From positions 310,001-374,000 of the forward strand of contig NZ_JAABLM010000001.1 of assembly GCF_009915155.1 (NCBI RefSeq): a stretch of DNA of 64,000 nt, written 5' to 3'. The stretch comes from Flavobacterium ichthyis (lineage in GTDB: Bacteria; Bacteroidota; Bacteroidia; Flavobacteriales; Flavobacteriaceae). The notes under the pieces are model-generated. The model saw only the letters and a list, made by a program, of their open reading frames with translations. It had not been told where the DNA came from and did not search any database. Position numbers and translations under genes: made by a program. Numbering within the stretch: position 1 is the stretch's first letter; every line of letters starts with the position of its first letter. Positions 34,190-41,814 of the stretch are shown piece by piece.

Positions 34190-35158
34190 ATGTCAATTTT
34201 AATATACGCAGAATCTGCCGAAGGAAAATTTAAAAAAGTAGCATTTGAATTAGCTTCTTACGGAAAAAAAGTAGCAGAATCTCTTGGAACAACCGTTACA
34301 GCCGTTACTATTAACGCAAGCGACGTTTCGGAACTTTCTAAATATGGTGTTGATAAAGTTTTGAAAGTAAACAACGACAAACTTTCAAAATTTACCGCCA
34401 AAGCTTATGCTGATGTGGTAAAACAAGCTGCTGAAAAAGAAGGCGCAAAAGTAATTTTACTTTCGTCAACAACAGATAGCCTTTATTTGGCGCCACTTGT
34501 TGCCGTATCTTTAAACGCAGGTTATGCTTCAAACGTGGTTGGACTTCCGATAAGCACCTCACCTTTTCAGGTAAAAAGAAACGCTTTTTCTAACAAAGCC
34601 TTCAACATTACCGAAATCGCAACGGATGTAAAAGTTTTAGGATTAGCCAAAAATTCTTACGGAATAAAAGAAAGTGCTTCTTCCCTATCTCAAGAAGATT
34701 TTTCTCCAGCAATTGGTGAAAACGACTTTGGTGTAAAAGTAGAATCCGTAGAAAAAGTAACCGGACAAGTAACCATTGCCGATGCCGAAGTTGTTGTTTC
34801 GGGAGGTCGTGGACTAAAAGGTCCAGAAAACTGGGGAATGCTCGAAGATCTTGCCGCTGCTTTTGGTGCCGCAACCGCTTGTTCAAAACCCGTTTCCGAT
34901 TTAGGATGGAGACCTCACAGCGAACACGTAGGTCAAACCGGAAAACCCGTAGCTACCAATCTTTACGTTGCCGTAGGAATTTCTGGCGCCATCCAGCACA
35001 TCGCCGGGATCAACTCTTCCAAAGTAAAATTAGTCATCAACCAAGATCCAGATGCGCCATTTTTCAAGGTTGCAGATTACGGAATCGTAGGCGACGCGTT
35101 CGAAATCGTACCAAAACTCACCGAAAAAATTAAAGAATTTAAGGCCAATAATTCCTAA
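34190..35158 (+). CDS. etfA: Electron transfer flavoprotein, alpha subunit
   Basis: 322 residues; FixB/EtfA, binding FAD at its C-terminal domain. The signature VSGGRGLKGPENWGMLEDLA and RPHSEHVGQTGKPVATNLYVAVG, then GISGAIQHIAGI and DPDAPFFKVADYGIVGD, are complete. Operon with etfB. A strong terminator follows. Confidence 0.97.
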   Translation: MSILIYAESAEGKFKKVAFELASYGKKVAESLGTTVTAVTINASDVSELSKYGVDKVLKVNNDKLSKFTAKAYADVVKQAAEKEGAKVILLSSTTDSLYLAPLVAVSLNAGYASNVVGLPISTSPFQVKRNAFSNKAFNITEIATDVKVLGLAKNSYGIKESASSLSQEDFSPAIGENDFGVKVESVEKVTGQVTIADAEVVVSGGRGLKGPENWGMLEDLAAAFGAATACSKPVSDLGWRPHSEHVGQTGKPVATNLYVAVGISGAIQHIAGINSSKVKLVINQDPDAPFFKVADYGIVGDAFEIVPKLTEKIKEFKANNS

Positions 35159-35185
35159 GAAAAATTTTTTAACTTTGCCCATATC

Positions 35186-35237
35186 AGGGCTATCTAAATT
35201 TAGGTAGAAATACCAAGATTCAGATAGCCCTTTTTTT
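35186..35237 (+). terminator. Terminator of etfBA
   Basis: Stem AGGGCTATCT/AGATAGCCCT around a 26-base loop, followed by seven T. Confidence 0.85.
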
Positions 35238-35355
35238 AATCTAAACTTTTTTCAGATTCTCCGGAACTTGTTTCAGATTTTTTTTGATTTTTCAGAAATT
35301 ATTCCAAAACCAAAGTCAAAACGGCTTACAGGAAACTGATTACTGAAAATTTTTT

Positions 35356-35474
35356 TAGAAGCGAATGGCTCGGGCATTGTGTGACACCATTTTCCTGCCT
35401 TCCTTCCAAAGCTTTTTATTTTTTTGGCAAAAAACAAAAAGGCTTATCTCCCGAAACTTCGGGATCAGGGCTAA
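35356..35474 (+). repeat. Dispersed hairpin repeat, copy B
   Basis: Starts TAGAAGCGAATGGCTCGGGC, has an internal stem AGCTTTTTATTTTTTTGG/CAAAAAACAAAAAGGCT and ends ATCAGGGCTAAAA. Occupies most of the 468-base gap between etfA and the DUF151 gene; nothing else recognised there. Confidence 0.7.
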
Positions 35475-35626
35475 AAAAGCAATCCATTTTTGCCAAACTT
35501 TGCCGAAAAAATTTTCGACAATAAAAAAATATAAGTAAATTTCAAGTGGCTAAAAAAACGCAAAGGCATTGCTTTTTTACCATACAGAACATTGACACCA
35601 AATAAACGAAATCGTTAATAAAAACA

Positions 35627-36247
35627 ATGAGTTTAGTAAAACTAACCATAAAAGGAATTTCATACAGCCAAACCCAAAATGGCGCTTACGCTTTGATCTT
35701 AAACGAAGTTGATGGCGAACGAAAATTGCCCATTGTTATTGGAGCATTCGAAGCACAATCCATCGCCATAGCACTAGAAGCCGAGCTCAAACCGCCAAGA
35801 CCGTTAACCCACGATTTATTCCGCAATTTTGCCGAAAGATTCGATATTGTGGTCAAACAAGTCATTATTCACAAATTAGTAGATGGTGTATTTTACTCAA
35901 GTATCATTTGCGAACGCGATAAAATTGAAGAAATCATCGACGCCCGAACTTCTGATGCAATTGCATTGGCATTGCGTTTCAATGCACCGATTTTTACCTA
36001 CAAAAATATTTTAGATAAAGCCGGAATATACCTAAAATCCAATCCTGAGGAAAACGAAAACGAAGAACAAGACGACTTAGACGAAATGTTATCTTCCAAC
36101 GAAAATATCAACCAAGAAAAACCTGGCGAAAGCTATCATAAACATAGTTTATCAGAGCTACACGAACTGCTCGAAACCGCAGTGCAAAACGAAGATTACG
36201 AAAAAGCCGCCAAAATTAGAGACGAAATCAGCAAAAGAGAATCGTGA
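35627..36247 (+). CDS. Bifunctional nuclease family (DUF151) protein with UVR motif
   Basis: 206 residues. Residues 1-130 are the DUF151/BFN fold (LPIVIGAFEAQSIAIALE, RPLTHDLF, ARTSDAIALALRFNAPIF). An acidic linker (about 140-165) is followed by a C-terminal UvrB/UvrC-type coiled-coil motif (LHELLETAVQNEDYEKAAKI). This fusion is common in Bacteroidota. The biochemical role is uncertain; the family name comes from plant homologues. Confidence 0.92.
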   Translation: MSLVKLTIKGISYSQTQNGAYALILNEVDGERKLPIVIGAFEAQSIAIALEAELKPPRPLTHDLFRNFAERFDIVVKQVIIHKLVDGVFYSSIICERDKIEEIIDARTSDAIALALRFNAPIFTYKNILDKAGIYLKSNPEENENEEQDDLDEMLSSNENINQEKPGESYHKHSLSELHELLETAVQNEDYEKAAKIRDEISKRES

Positions 36248-36742
36248 TGAGGTGAAAGGTTTAGGGTAAATGTTTCAAGGTTTTCTCGCAAAGTGATGAT
36301 ATTGACCAGAGCGTTTTACCTTACAATTTAATAATTTATTTTTGCCATACACAATGAGAAATTTTAAAGACCTTGATATTTGGAAAGAAAGCAGGCTACT
36401 CGTAAAAGAAATATATAGTATTTGCGAGACATTTCCGGAGAATGAAAAATTCGGGCTCACTTCACAGATAAAACGTTGTGTGATTTCAATTCCCTCAAAT
36501 ATAGCTGAAGGCTCAGCAAAAGATTCTCAAAAAGATTTTTCCAGATTTTTACAAATTAGTTTAGGCTCTTGTTTTGAATTAGAAAGTCATTTAATTTTAT
36601 GTCTTGATTTAGATCTAATTAATCAGGAAACAGCGAAAAAGGCTTTGGAAAACATACAAATTTTACAACGAAGGATATCAGCTTTTATCAAATATTTATC
36701 TAAATTACAAACACCTTTCACCCCTAACCTTTCACCCTAAAC
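36246..36742. repeat. Inverted repeats flanking the four-helix-bundle gene
   Basis: GGTGAAAGGTTTAGGG at about 36250-36266 faces CCCCTAACCTTTCACC at about 36720-36736, inverted and nearly identical apart from one base. Together they enclose the small gene at 36354-36740. It looks like a self-contained insert between the DUF151 gene and thyA. Confidence 0.55.
36354..36740 (+). CDS. Four-helix bundle protein (S23/IVS type)
   Basis: 128 residues from the ATG of [10 protein letters not shown] (a TTG four codons earlier is the alternative). Family pattern: [52 protein letters not shown], then [14 protein letters not shown] and a last helix. Such proteins are encoded in 23S rRNA intervening sequences and as free intergenic genes. 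Here the gene is bracketed by inverted repeats. Function unknown. Confidence 0.92.
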   Translation: MRNFKDLDIWKESRLLVKEIYSICETFPENEKFGLTSQIKRCVISIPSNIAEGSAKDSQKDFSRFLQISLGSCFELESHLILCLDLDLINQETAKKALENIQILQRRISAFIKYLSKLQTPFTPNLSP

Positions 36743-36751
36743 CATAGAAAT

Positions 36752-37576
36752 ATGCAGCAATACCACGACCTTGTCAAACATGTTTTAGCTAACGGAACCC
36801 AAAAAGGCGACCGAACTGGAACCGGAACCATTAGTGTTTTCGGACATCAAATGCGTTTTGACCTTTCGGAAGGATTTCCTTTGGTTACAACTAAAAAATT
36901 GCATTTAAAATCCATTATTTACGAATTGCTTTGGTTTTTAAAAGGCGAAACCAATATTGGGTATCTCAAAGAAAATGGTGTAAAAATTTGGGATGAATGG
37001 GCCGATGAAAATGGCGATTTAGGTCCCGTTTATGGTTTTCAATGGCGAAACTGGAACAATGAACAAATCGACCAAATTAGCGAAGTAATCGATATCTTAA
37101 AAACCAATCCCAACAGCCGTAGAATGTTAATTTCGGCTTGGAACCCTTCGGTTTTACCAGATACTTCTCAATCATTTTCCGAAAATGTAGCCAACGGAAA
37201 AGTAGCGTTGCCGCCGTGTCACGCCTTTTTTCAATTTTACGTTGCCAACGGAAAATTATCTTGCCAACTCTACCAACGTAGTGCCGATATTTTTCTTGGC
37301 GTTCCTTTCAATATTGCTTCGTATGCATTGTTAACGCTGATGATTGCTCAGGTTTGCGATTTACAACCGGGAGATTTTGTGCATACTTTTGGCGATGCTC
37401 ACATTTACAACAACCACATCGAACAGTTAGAATTACAATTGTCGCGCGAGCCAAAACCTTTGCCAAAAATGATCCTAAATCCGGAAATCAAAAATATTTT
37501 CGACTTTAAATTTGAAGATTTCACTTTGGAAGGTTACGAACCTCACCCGCATATCAAAGGCGCTGTTGCGGTATAA
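36752..37576 (+). CDS. thyA: Thymidylate synthase
   Basis: 274 residues; converts dUMP to dTMP with methylene-tetrahydrofolate. Complete motifs: [17 protein letters not shown], the WGFL-like [22 protein letters not shown], catalytic cysteine in [12 protein letters not shown] and [12 protein letters not shown]. Length slightly above the usual 264. Clustered with folA, which regenerates its folate cofactor. Confidence 0.97.
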   Translation: MQQYHDLVKHVLANGTQKGDRTGTGTISVFGHQMRFDLSEGFPLVTTKKLHLKSIIYELLWFLKGETNIGYLKENGVKIWDEWADENGDLGPVYGFQWRNWNNEQIDQISEVIDILKTNPNSRRMLISAWNPSVLPDTSQSFSENVANGKVALPPCHAFFQFYVANGKLSCQLYQRSADIFLGVPFNIASYALLTLMIAQVCDLQPGDFVHTFGDAHIYNNHIEQLELQLSREPKPLPKMILNPEIKNIFDFKFEDFTLEGYEPHPHIKGAVAV

Positions 37577-37655
37577 ATTTTTCTAAAAAAAATATCATTC
37601 AATTTCTTTAATATTTTAATTTTTAACTATCTTTAAAATTAATACTACTAAAAAA

Positions 37656-38009
37656 ATGGAAACCAACCAACATGAACTTTACGAATACGCCCGCAAAAGA
37701 ATGCGTCAAAAAAAACGCCTGTACTTCCACTTCGTTTTATTTTTTGTAGGAAGTTTGTTTTTTTTATTAGTTCGCAGGGTTTTAAAACTCGATTTTTTCC
37801 CGGAAGCGGATTGGGATATTTGGGCCATTGTAATCTGGGGATTTTTATTCACGCTCCATTTTATCAGGGTTTTCATCACCGATAGTTTTATGAACAAAAA
37901 CTGGGAACGTGCCCAAATCGACAAATTGGTAGCCAAGCAAGAAAGAAAAATGCAGCAAATTTCTGCTAAAGTAGAAAAACAAAATCCCGAAAATCAAGCC
38001 CATTTATAA
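37656..38009 (+). CDS. 2TM domain membrane protein
   Basis: 117 residues with the 2TM-domain layout: an N-terminal basic helix (YEYARKRMRQKKRLYFHFVLF), two membrane segments (about 24-42 and 57-76) and a final basic helix (FMNKNWERAQIDKL). Overlaps the folA start by one base (TAATG) and so is translationally coupled to it. Function unknown. Confidence 0.88.
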   Translation: METNQHELYEYARKRMRQKKRLYFHFVLFFVGSLFFLLVRRVLKLDFFPEADWDIWAIVIWGFLFTLHFIRVFITDSFMNKNWERAQIDKLVAKQERKMQQISAKVEKQNPENQAHL

Positions 38010-38491
38010 TGATTACAATGATTGCGGCAGCAGCCGAAAATAATGCACTTGGCAAAAACAACGATTTGCTTTGGCATCTTCCGGACGATTTTAAAAGATT
38101 TAAGCAAATCACTTCCGGACATCATATCATCATGGGCAGAAAAACTTTCGAAAGTTTTCCAAAACCCTTGCCAAACCGTACTTCTGTAATCATTACCCGA
38201 CAAAAATACAAGGCCCCCGAAGGTTGCCTCGTGGCCAAAAATCTTCAGGAAGCCTTATCACTTTGCCCAAAAAACCAAGAAATTTTCATCATTGGTGGAG
38301 GCGAAATTTACAAACTCGCCCTTCCTTTTGCCAATAAAATCGAACTCACACGCGTACACGAAAGTTTCGATGCCGATGCTTTTTTCCCAGAATTTAACCT
38401 GCAAGAATGGCAATTACAAGAATCCGTTTATCATCCCGCTGATGAAAAACACCAATACGCATTTACCTACGAAACTTACATCAGAAAATAA
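38009..38491 (+). CDS. folA: Dihydrofolate reductase
   Basis: 160 residues; reduces dihydrofolate to tetrahydrofolate with NADPH. Visible: MIAAAAENNALGKNNDLLWHLPDDFKRF (substrate loop and acidic residue), IIMGRKTFESF, RTSVIITR and IFIIGGGEIY. Start could be the first or the fourth codon (both Met). Forms a thyA - 2TM - folA cluster. Confidence 0.96.
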   Translation: MITMIAAAAENNALGKNNDLLWHLPDDFKRFKQITSGHHIIMGRKTFESFPKPLPNRTSVIITRQKYKAPEGCLVAKNLQEALSLCPKNQEIFIIGGGEIYKLALPFANKIELTRVHESFDADAFFPEFNLQEWQLQESVYHPADEKHQYAFTYETYIRK

Positions 38492-38524
38492 AAAAAGACA
38501 TCCCGAAGCAAACTCCGAGATGTC
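38489..38524 (-). terminator. Terminator downstream of the 38558-38878 gene
   Basis: Minus strand GACATC-tCGG...TCGG-GATGTC followed by seven T. On the plus strand the hairpin has no T run. Confidence 0.65.
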
Positions 38525-38557
38525 CAGTCAAACTTATATGTTTTCTAATAAATCAGC

Positions 38558-38878
38558 TCATTCTCCGAACAAAATCTGATAACTTAAAATAAAAATCACC
38601 ACTGCCATCACAATCCCTAAAATAAGGATAATGACATTGGCGAACTTTCGAGAATACATCTCGAAAAAGCCTTTAACACCAAATACCACAAAGGCACTAA
38701 AGACAAAAAAAACTAAAATTTCCAAAAACAAATTTAACCCTAAGAACGTTTGAGGCACCCCAAAACCGGATTGACGTTCATAAAACGCTGCACCGTCGAT
38801 AAGGTTCAAGAGAAAAAATGAGATAGCCAGTGCCAAAAACACCCATTTTATTTCTGCTAAAATTACCCTTGAAAACAT
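38558..38878 (-). CDS. Small three-segment membrane protein
   Basis: 106 residues with hydrophobic segments about 10-27, 46-68 and 80-102 and charged turns between. No signal peptide and no recognised family. It lies convergent with folA. The composition and clear membrane segments suggest a real protein; function unknown. Confidence 0.7.
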   Translation of the reverse strand: MFSRVILAEIKWVFLALAISFFLLNLIDGAAFYERQSGFGVPQTFLGLNLFLEILVFFVFSAFVVFGVKGFFEMYSRKFANVIILILGIVMAVVIFILSYQILFGE

Positions 38879-39004
38879 ATAACTATTTCTTCTTGTTTAA
38901 CATTGTAAAATTGCGCAAATAAACAATCCCACACAATCGCCAAATTTGGGTAAATTTCTATATCACTAAATTTAGTGATGCCATTTTTCCCATTTTAAAA
39001 AATA

Positions 39005-39125
39005 TAAGAAGCCAATCGCTCGGGCAGTTTTTTAATTGTAATTCCTGCTGTTCGTACTATCTTTCATTGTACGCTTTTGCTCCGCAAGCTCACAATAAAA
39101 GGATAGTTACTACCATCAGGGCTAA
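39005..39125 (+). repeat. Dispersed hairpin repeat, copy C
   Basis: Starts AAGAAGCCAATCGCTCGGGC, contains ATTCCTGCT, a stem ATTGT...ACAAT joined to TATCTTTC/AAAAGGATA, and ends ATCAGGGCTA. In the 716-base gap before ubiE; the rest of that gap is simple AT sequence and the decamer repeat below. Confidence 0.7.
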
Positions 39126-39455
39126 AGGATAAGCAAAGGGAATTTTTAGAAAGGTTCAGGAAAAAAATTCCAATAAAAAAAAACTCGAAATTTCAATCTC
39201 AATTTCAATAACAATTTCAATCTCAAAAATCAAGTGATTAATTTCGCGACTTTGCGGCTTCGCCAGAAAAACTCCTTCAATGTTGTTTAATGCATTATAA
39301 GGTAAAATTTGCAATAAAAAAATCCCAAGCTAACACAAATTCAAATAAAGAAATTGCTTCATTTGTTCGCTGTCGCTCAAGCCCAAATTCCACGATAAAG
39401 GGTAATTCCAATGTCAATACCAATATTAATTTCAAATCACCAACTTTCAATTTTA

Positions 39456-39511
39456 AAACTTTGCAACTTTGCAACTTTGCAACTTTGCAACTTTGGAACT
39501 TTGGAACTTTG
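39456..39511. repeat. 10-bp tandem repeat before ubiE
   Basis: Five to six units of ACTTTG(C/G)(A)A, period about 10, 80 to 140 bases before the ubiE start; also similar shorter repeats around 39190 (TCAATCTCAAT). Plain microsatellite-like sequence. Confidence 0.75.
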
Positions 39512-39573
39512 TAAAAAAAAACTGTGGCAAAAATCTCCAAACTTCCAACAAAAAACTCCCGACTAAAAAATCG

Positions 39574-39581
39574 TATCTTTG
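39574..39581 (+). promoter_or_regulatory. -7 box of ubiE
   Basis: TATCTTTG matches TAnnTTTG, 14 bases before the ATG, which argues for that ATG over the longer frame beginning in the tandem repeat. Confidence 0.6.
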
Positions 39582-39594
39582 GCAAAATTTGATT

Positions 39595-40329
39595 ATGAAA
39601 TCTGAAAAAGTTACTCCGTATAAAAACTCCGAACTCGGCAAAAAAAAGCAAGTAGAACAAATGTTCGACAACATTGCCGGTGGTTACGATAATATGAACC
39701 GCGTGATTTCTTTTGGTACTGATGCAGGCTGGAAGAAAAAAATATTAAAAATGATTGCCGCCAAGAATCCCGAAAATATTTTAGACATTGCCACCGGAAC
39801 CGGAGATTTAGCCATTTTGATGACCGCAACTTCTGCAAAAAAAATTGTAGGATTAGACCTTTCCGAAGGAATGCTTGAAGTAGGCCGAAAAAAAATTGCC
39901 ACCAAAAATCTTTCCCATAAAATAGAAATGATCCAAGGCGATTCGGAAAACTTACCTTTTGAAGATAATTCTTTCGATGCCGTTACGGTTGCCTACGGAA
40001 TTAGAAATTTCGAGAACCTCAACAAAGGATTAGAAGAAATTCTTCGCGTGCTCAAACCCGGCGGAAACCTCGTGATTCTCGAAACTTCAAATCCTACCAA
40101 AACACCGTTTAAACAGTTTTATCGTTTTTATACCAAACATATTTTGCCACTCATTGGTAAGTTATTTTCAAAAGACGATAGCGCTTACGGATATTTGTCA
40201 GAATCTGCATCAAATTTTCCTTTTGGCGAAGCTTTAAACAATATTTTAAGAAAAATTGGGTTTATAGAAGTTGCAGACATGCCACAAACTTTTGGCGCTG
40301 CAACCATTTATACAGCATCTAAAAAATAA
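39595..40329 (+). CDS. ubiE: Demethylmenaquinone methyltransferase
   Basis: 244 residues; last step of menaquinone synthesis (MenG/UbiE), using S-adenosylmethionine. Motifs: [23 protein letters not shown] loop [31 protein letters not shown] and [12 protein letters not shown] set the start at MKSEKVTP because the longer frame runs into repeat sequence and passes the promoter box. Directly followed by the PorT-like gene. Confidence 0.95.
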   Translation: MKSEKVTPYKNSELGKKKQVEQMFDNIAGGYDNMNRVISFGTDAGWKKKILKMIAAKNPENILDIATGTGDLAILMTATSAKKIVGLDLSEGMLEVGRKKIATKNLSHKIEMIQGDSENLPFEDNSFDAVTVAYGIRNFENLNKGLEEILRVLKPGGNLVILETSNPTKTPFKQFYRFYTKHILPLIGKLFSKDDSAYGYLSESASNFPFGEALNNILRKIGFIEVADMPQTFGAATIYTASKK

Positions 40330-40330
40330 C

Positions 40331-41032
40331 ATGAGAAAAATTTGTGTCCTGATATTGCTGATTTCATTTAAGTCGCAAGCGCAATTTGGCAAAGGTCTTT
40401 TTAGCAAAGATCCTATTATTAACCTAGAAAATTTCGACAAGCAGCGTGTGCATTGGGGCTATTTTCTTGGGTTTAATTCCTACGATTTTAAATTTGATTA
40501 CAAAGAAGTAGGACCTGATGTTCAGGTAAAAAGAACCACCGGTTTTAATGTAGGTTTGGTGGGAAATTTACGTTTGCACGAATATATAGACTTGCGTTTC
40601 GAACCCGGATTATATTACACCCAGAGAGATTTACATTTTCCAGGATTTACTGATACTTACGATGCACTACGTGAAGTTAAGTCCACTTACATTCATTTCC
40701 CATTATTGGTAAAATTTTCTTCAAAAAGAACCGGAAACATCAGGCCGTATTTAGTAGGTGGCGTTTCCCGAACATTGAATTTAGGAAGTAATGCCAAATC
40801 AAAAGACGACAATTTTAACAATCGTTTTCGTATGAAACAATGGACTAACAATTGGGAAGTAGGTTTTGGGGTTGATCTTTATTTGGAATATTTTAAATTT
40901 TCGCCATCAATTCGAGGGGTTTTTGGGCTTCAGGATGAAATTATTTATGACAATGATCCGGAGAGTCCTTGGACAGGAAACATCGGTTCGATGAAAACGC
41001 GAGGGATTTTTGTAAACTTTACCTTTCACTAA
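40331..41032 (+). CDS. PorT-family outer-membrane protein (type IX secretion)
   Basis: 233 residues; signal MRKICVLILLISFKSQAQ, then a beta-barrel pattern with alternating aromatic strands (WGYFLGFNSYDFKFDY, RFEPGLYYTQRD, YIHFPLLVKFSS) and an aromatic end (GIFVNFTFH). Matches the PorT/SprT family of the gliding and type IX secretion machinery. Begins right after the ubiE stop, the same neighbour as in related flavobacteria as I recall it. Identity as PorT itself is likely but not certain. Confidence 0.78.
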   Translation: MRKICVLILLISFKSQAQFGKGLFSKDPIINLENFDKQRVHWGYFLGFNSYDFKFDYKEVGPDVQVKRTTGFNVGLVGNLRLHEYIDLRFEPGLYYTQRDLHFPGFTDTYDALREVKSTYIHFPLLVKFSSKRTGNIRPYLVGGVSRTLNLGSNAKSKDDNFNNRFRMKQWTNNWEVGFGVDLYLEYFKFSPSIRGVFGLQDEIIYDNDPESPWTGNIGSMKTRGIFVNFTFH

Positions 41033-41045
41033 AAAAACTTCGGTT

Positions 41046-41771
41046 TTAAAATCTTCGGCAAAATTCACTCAAGACAATTGCTGCTGCTGTTGCCACATTC
41101 AAGCTTTCGGTGGCTTGTATATCACCAAATCTTGGAATGGCAATTTTTTGTGTAACTGTTTTTGTCACTTCCACAGAAATTCCGTTGGCTTCGTTACCTA
41201 AAACAATGATGCCTTCTTGCGGTAAATTAGCTTGGTAAATATTGTCGCCATCCATAAAAGTCCCGAAGACTGGTAACTTCGTTTTTTGCAAAAATTCTGG
41301 AAGATTTCCGTAGGAAACGTTGACTCTTGCCAGAGAACCCATGGTAGATTGCACCACTTTTGGATTATAAAGGTCAACGGTTTGTTCTGAACAATAAATA
41401 TTTTTAATACCAAACCAATCGCAAAGCCGAATGATGGTTCCGAAGTTTCCGGGATCGCGAATGTCATCTAAGGCGAGGATTAACCCTAGGTGAGAAAATT
41501 TTGCGAAAGCGGGAATTTTAAAAACCGCCAAACAATTATTTGCTGTTGAAAGTGCGGAAAATTTTTTTAAATCATTTGGAGAAATGCTGACAACGGGGAA
41601 ATTTTTTTCAGAAAAAACAGCGTCCGTTTGAAAAAGCCAAACCAGTTCAAACCCTGCATTGATTAACTCTCCAATGACTTTTTTCCCTTCGGCAATAAAT
41701 AAATTTTCTTCTTTTCGATATTTCTTATGCTGAAGCGACGTTATAAGTTTGATTTGGTTTTTACTAACCAT
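41046..41771 (-). CDS. RNA 2'-O-methyltransferase, TrmH/SpoU family
   Basis: 241 residues. An N-terminal substrate-binding part (KKYRKEENLFIAEGKKVI) precedes a SPOUT domain with ALDDIRDPGNFGTIIRLCDWFG, NPKVVQSTMGSLARV, IVLGNEANGIS and the knotted end IPRFGDIQATESLNVATAAAI. Probably methylates rRNA or tRNA ribose; the target cannot be named. Divergent from tamL with a 43-base gap. Confidence 0.93.
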   Translation of the reverse strand: MVSKNQIKLITSLQHKKYRKEENLFIAEGKKVIGELINAGFELVWLFQTDAVFSEKNFPVVSISPNDLKKFSALSTANNCLAVFKIPAFAKFSHLGLILALDDIRDPGNFGTIIRLCDWFGIKNIYCSEQTVDLYNPKVVQSTMGSLARVNVSYGNLPEFLQKTKLPVFGTFMDGDNIYQANLPQEGIIVLGNEANGISVEVTKTVTQKIAIPRFGDIQATESLNVATAAAIVLSEFCRRF

Positions 41772-41780
41772 AAAAAAATG

Positions 41781-41788
41781 TATTTTTG
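41781..41788 (+). promoter_or_regulatory. -7 box of tamL
   Basis: TATTTTTG matches TAnnTTTG. A TTTG at 41754-41757 stands about 23 bases upstream at the -33 position. The box lies upstream of TTG 41815 and downstream of ATG 41749, so it decides the start. Confidence 0.6.
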
Positions 41789-41814
41789 AATTAAAAAATA
41801 ACAGACGTTTTCAC

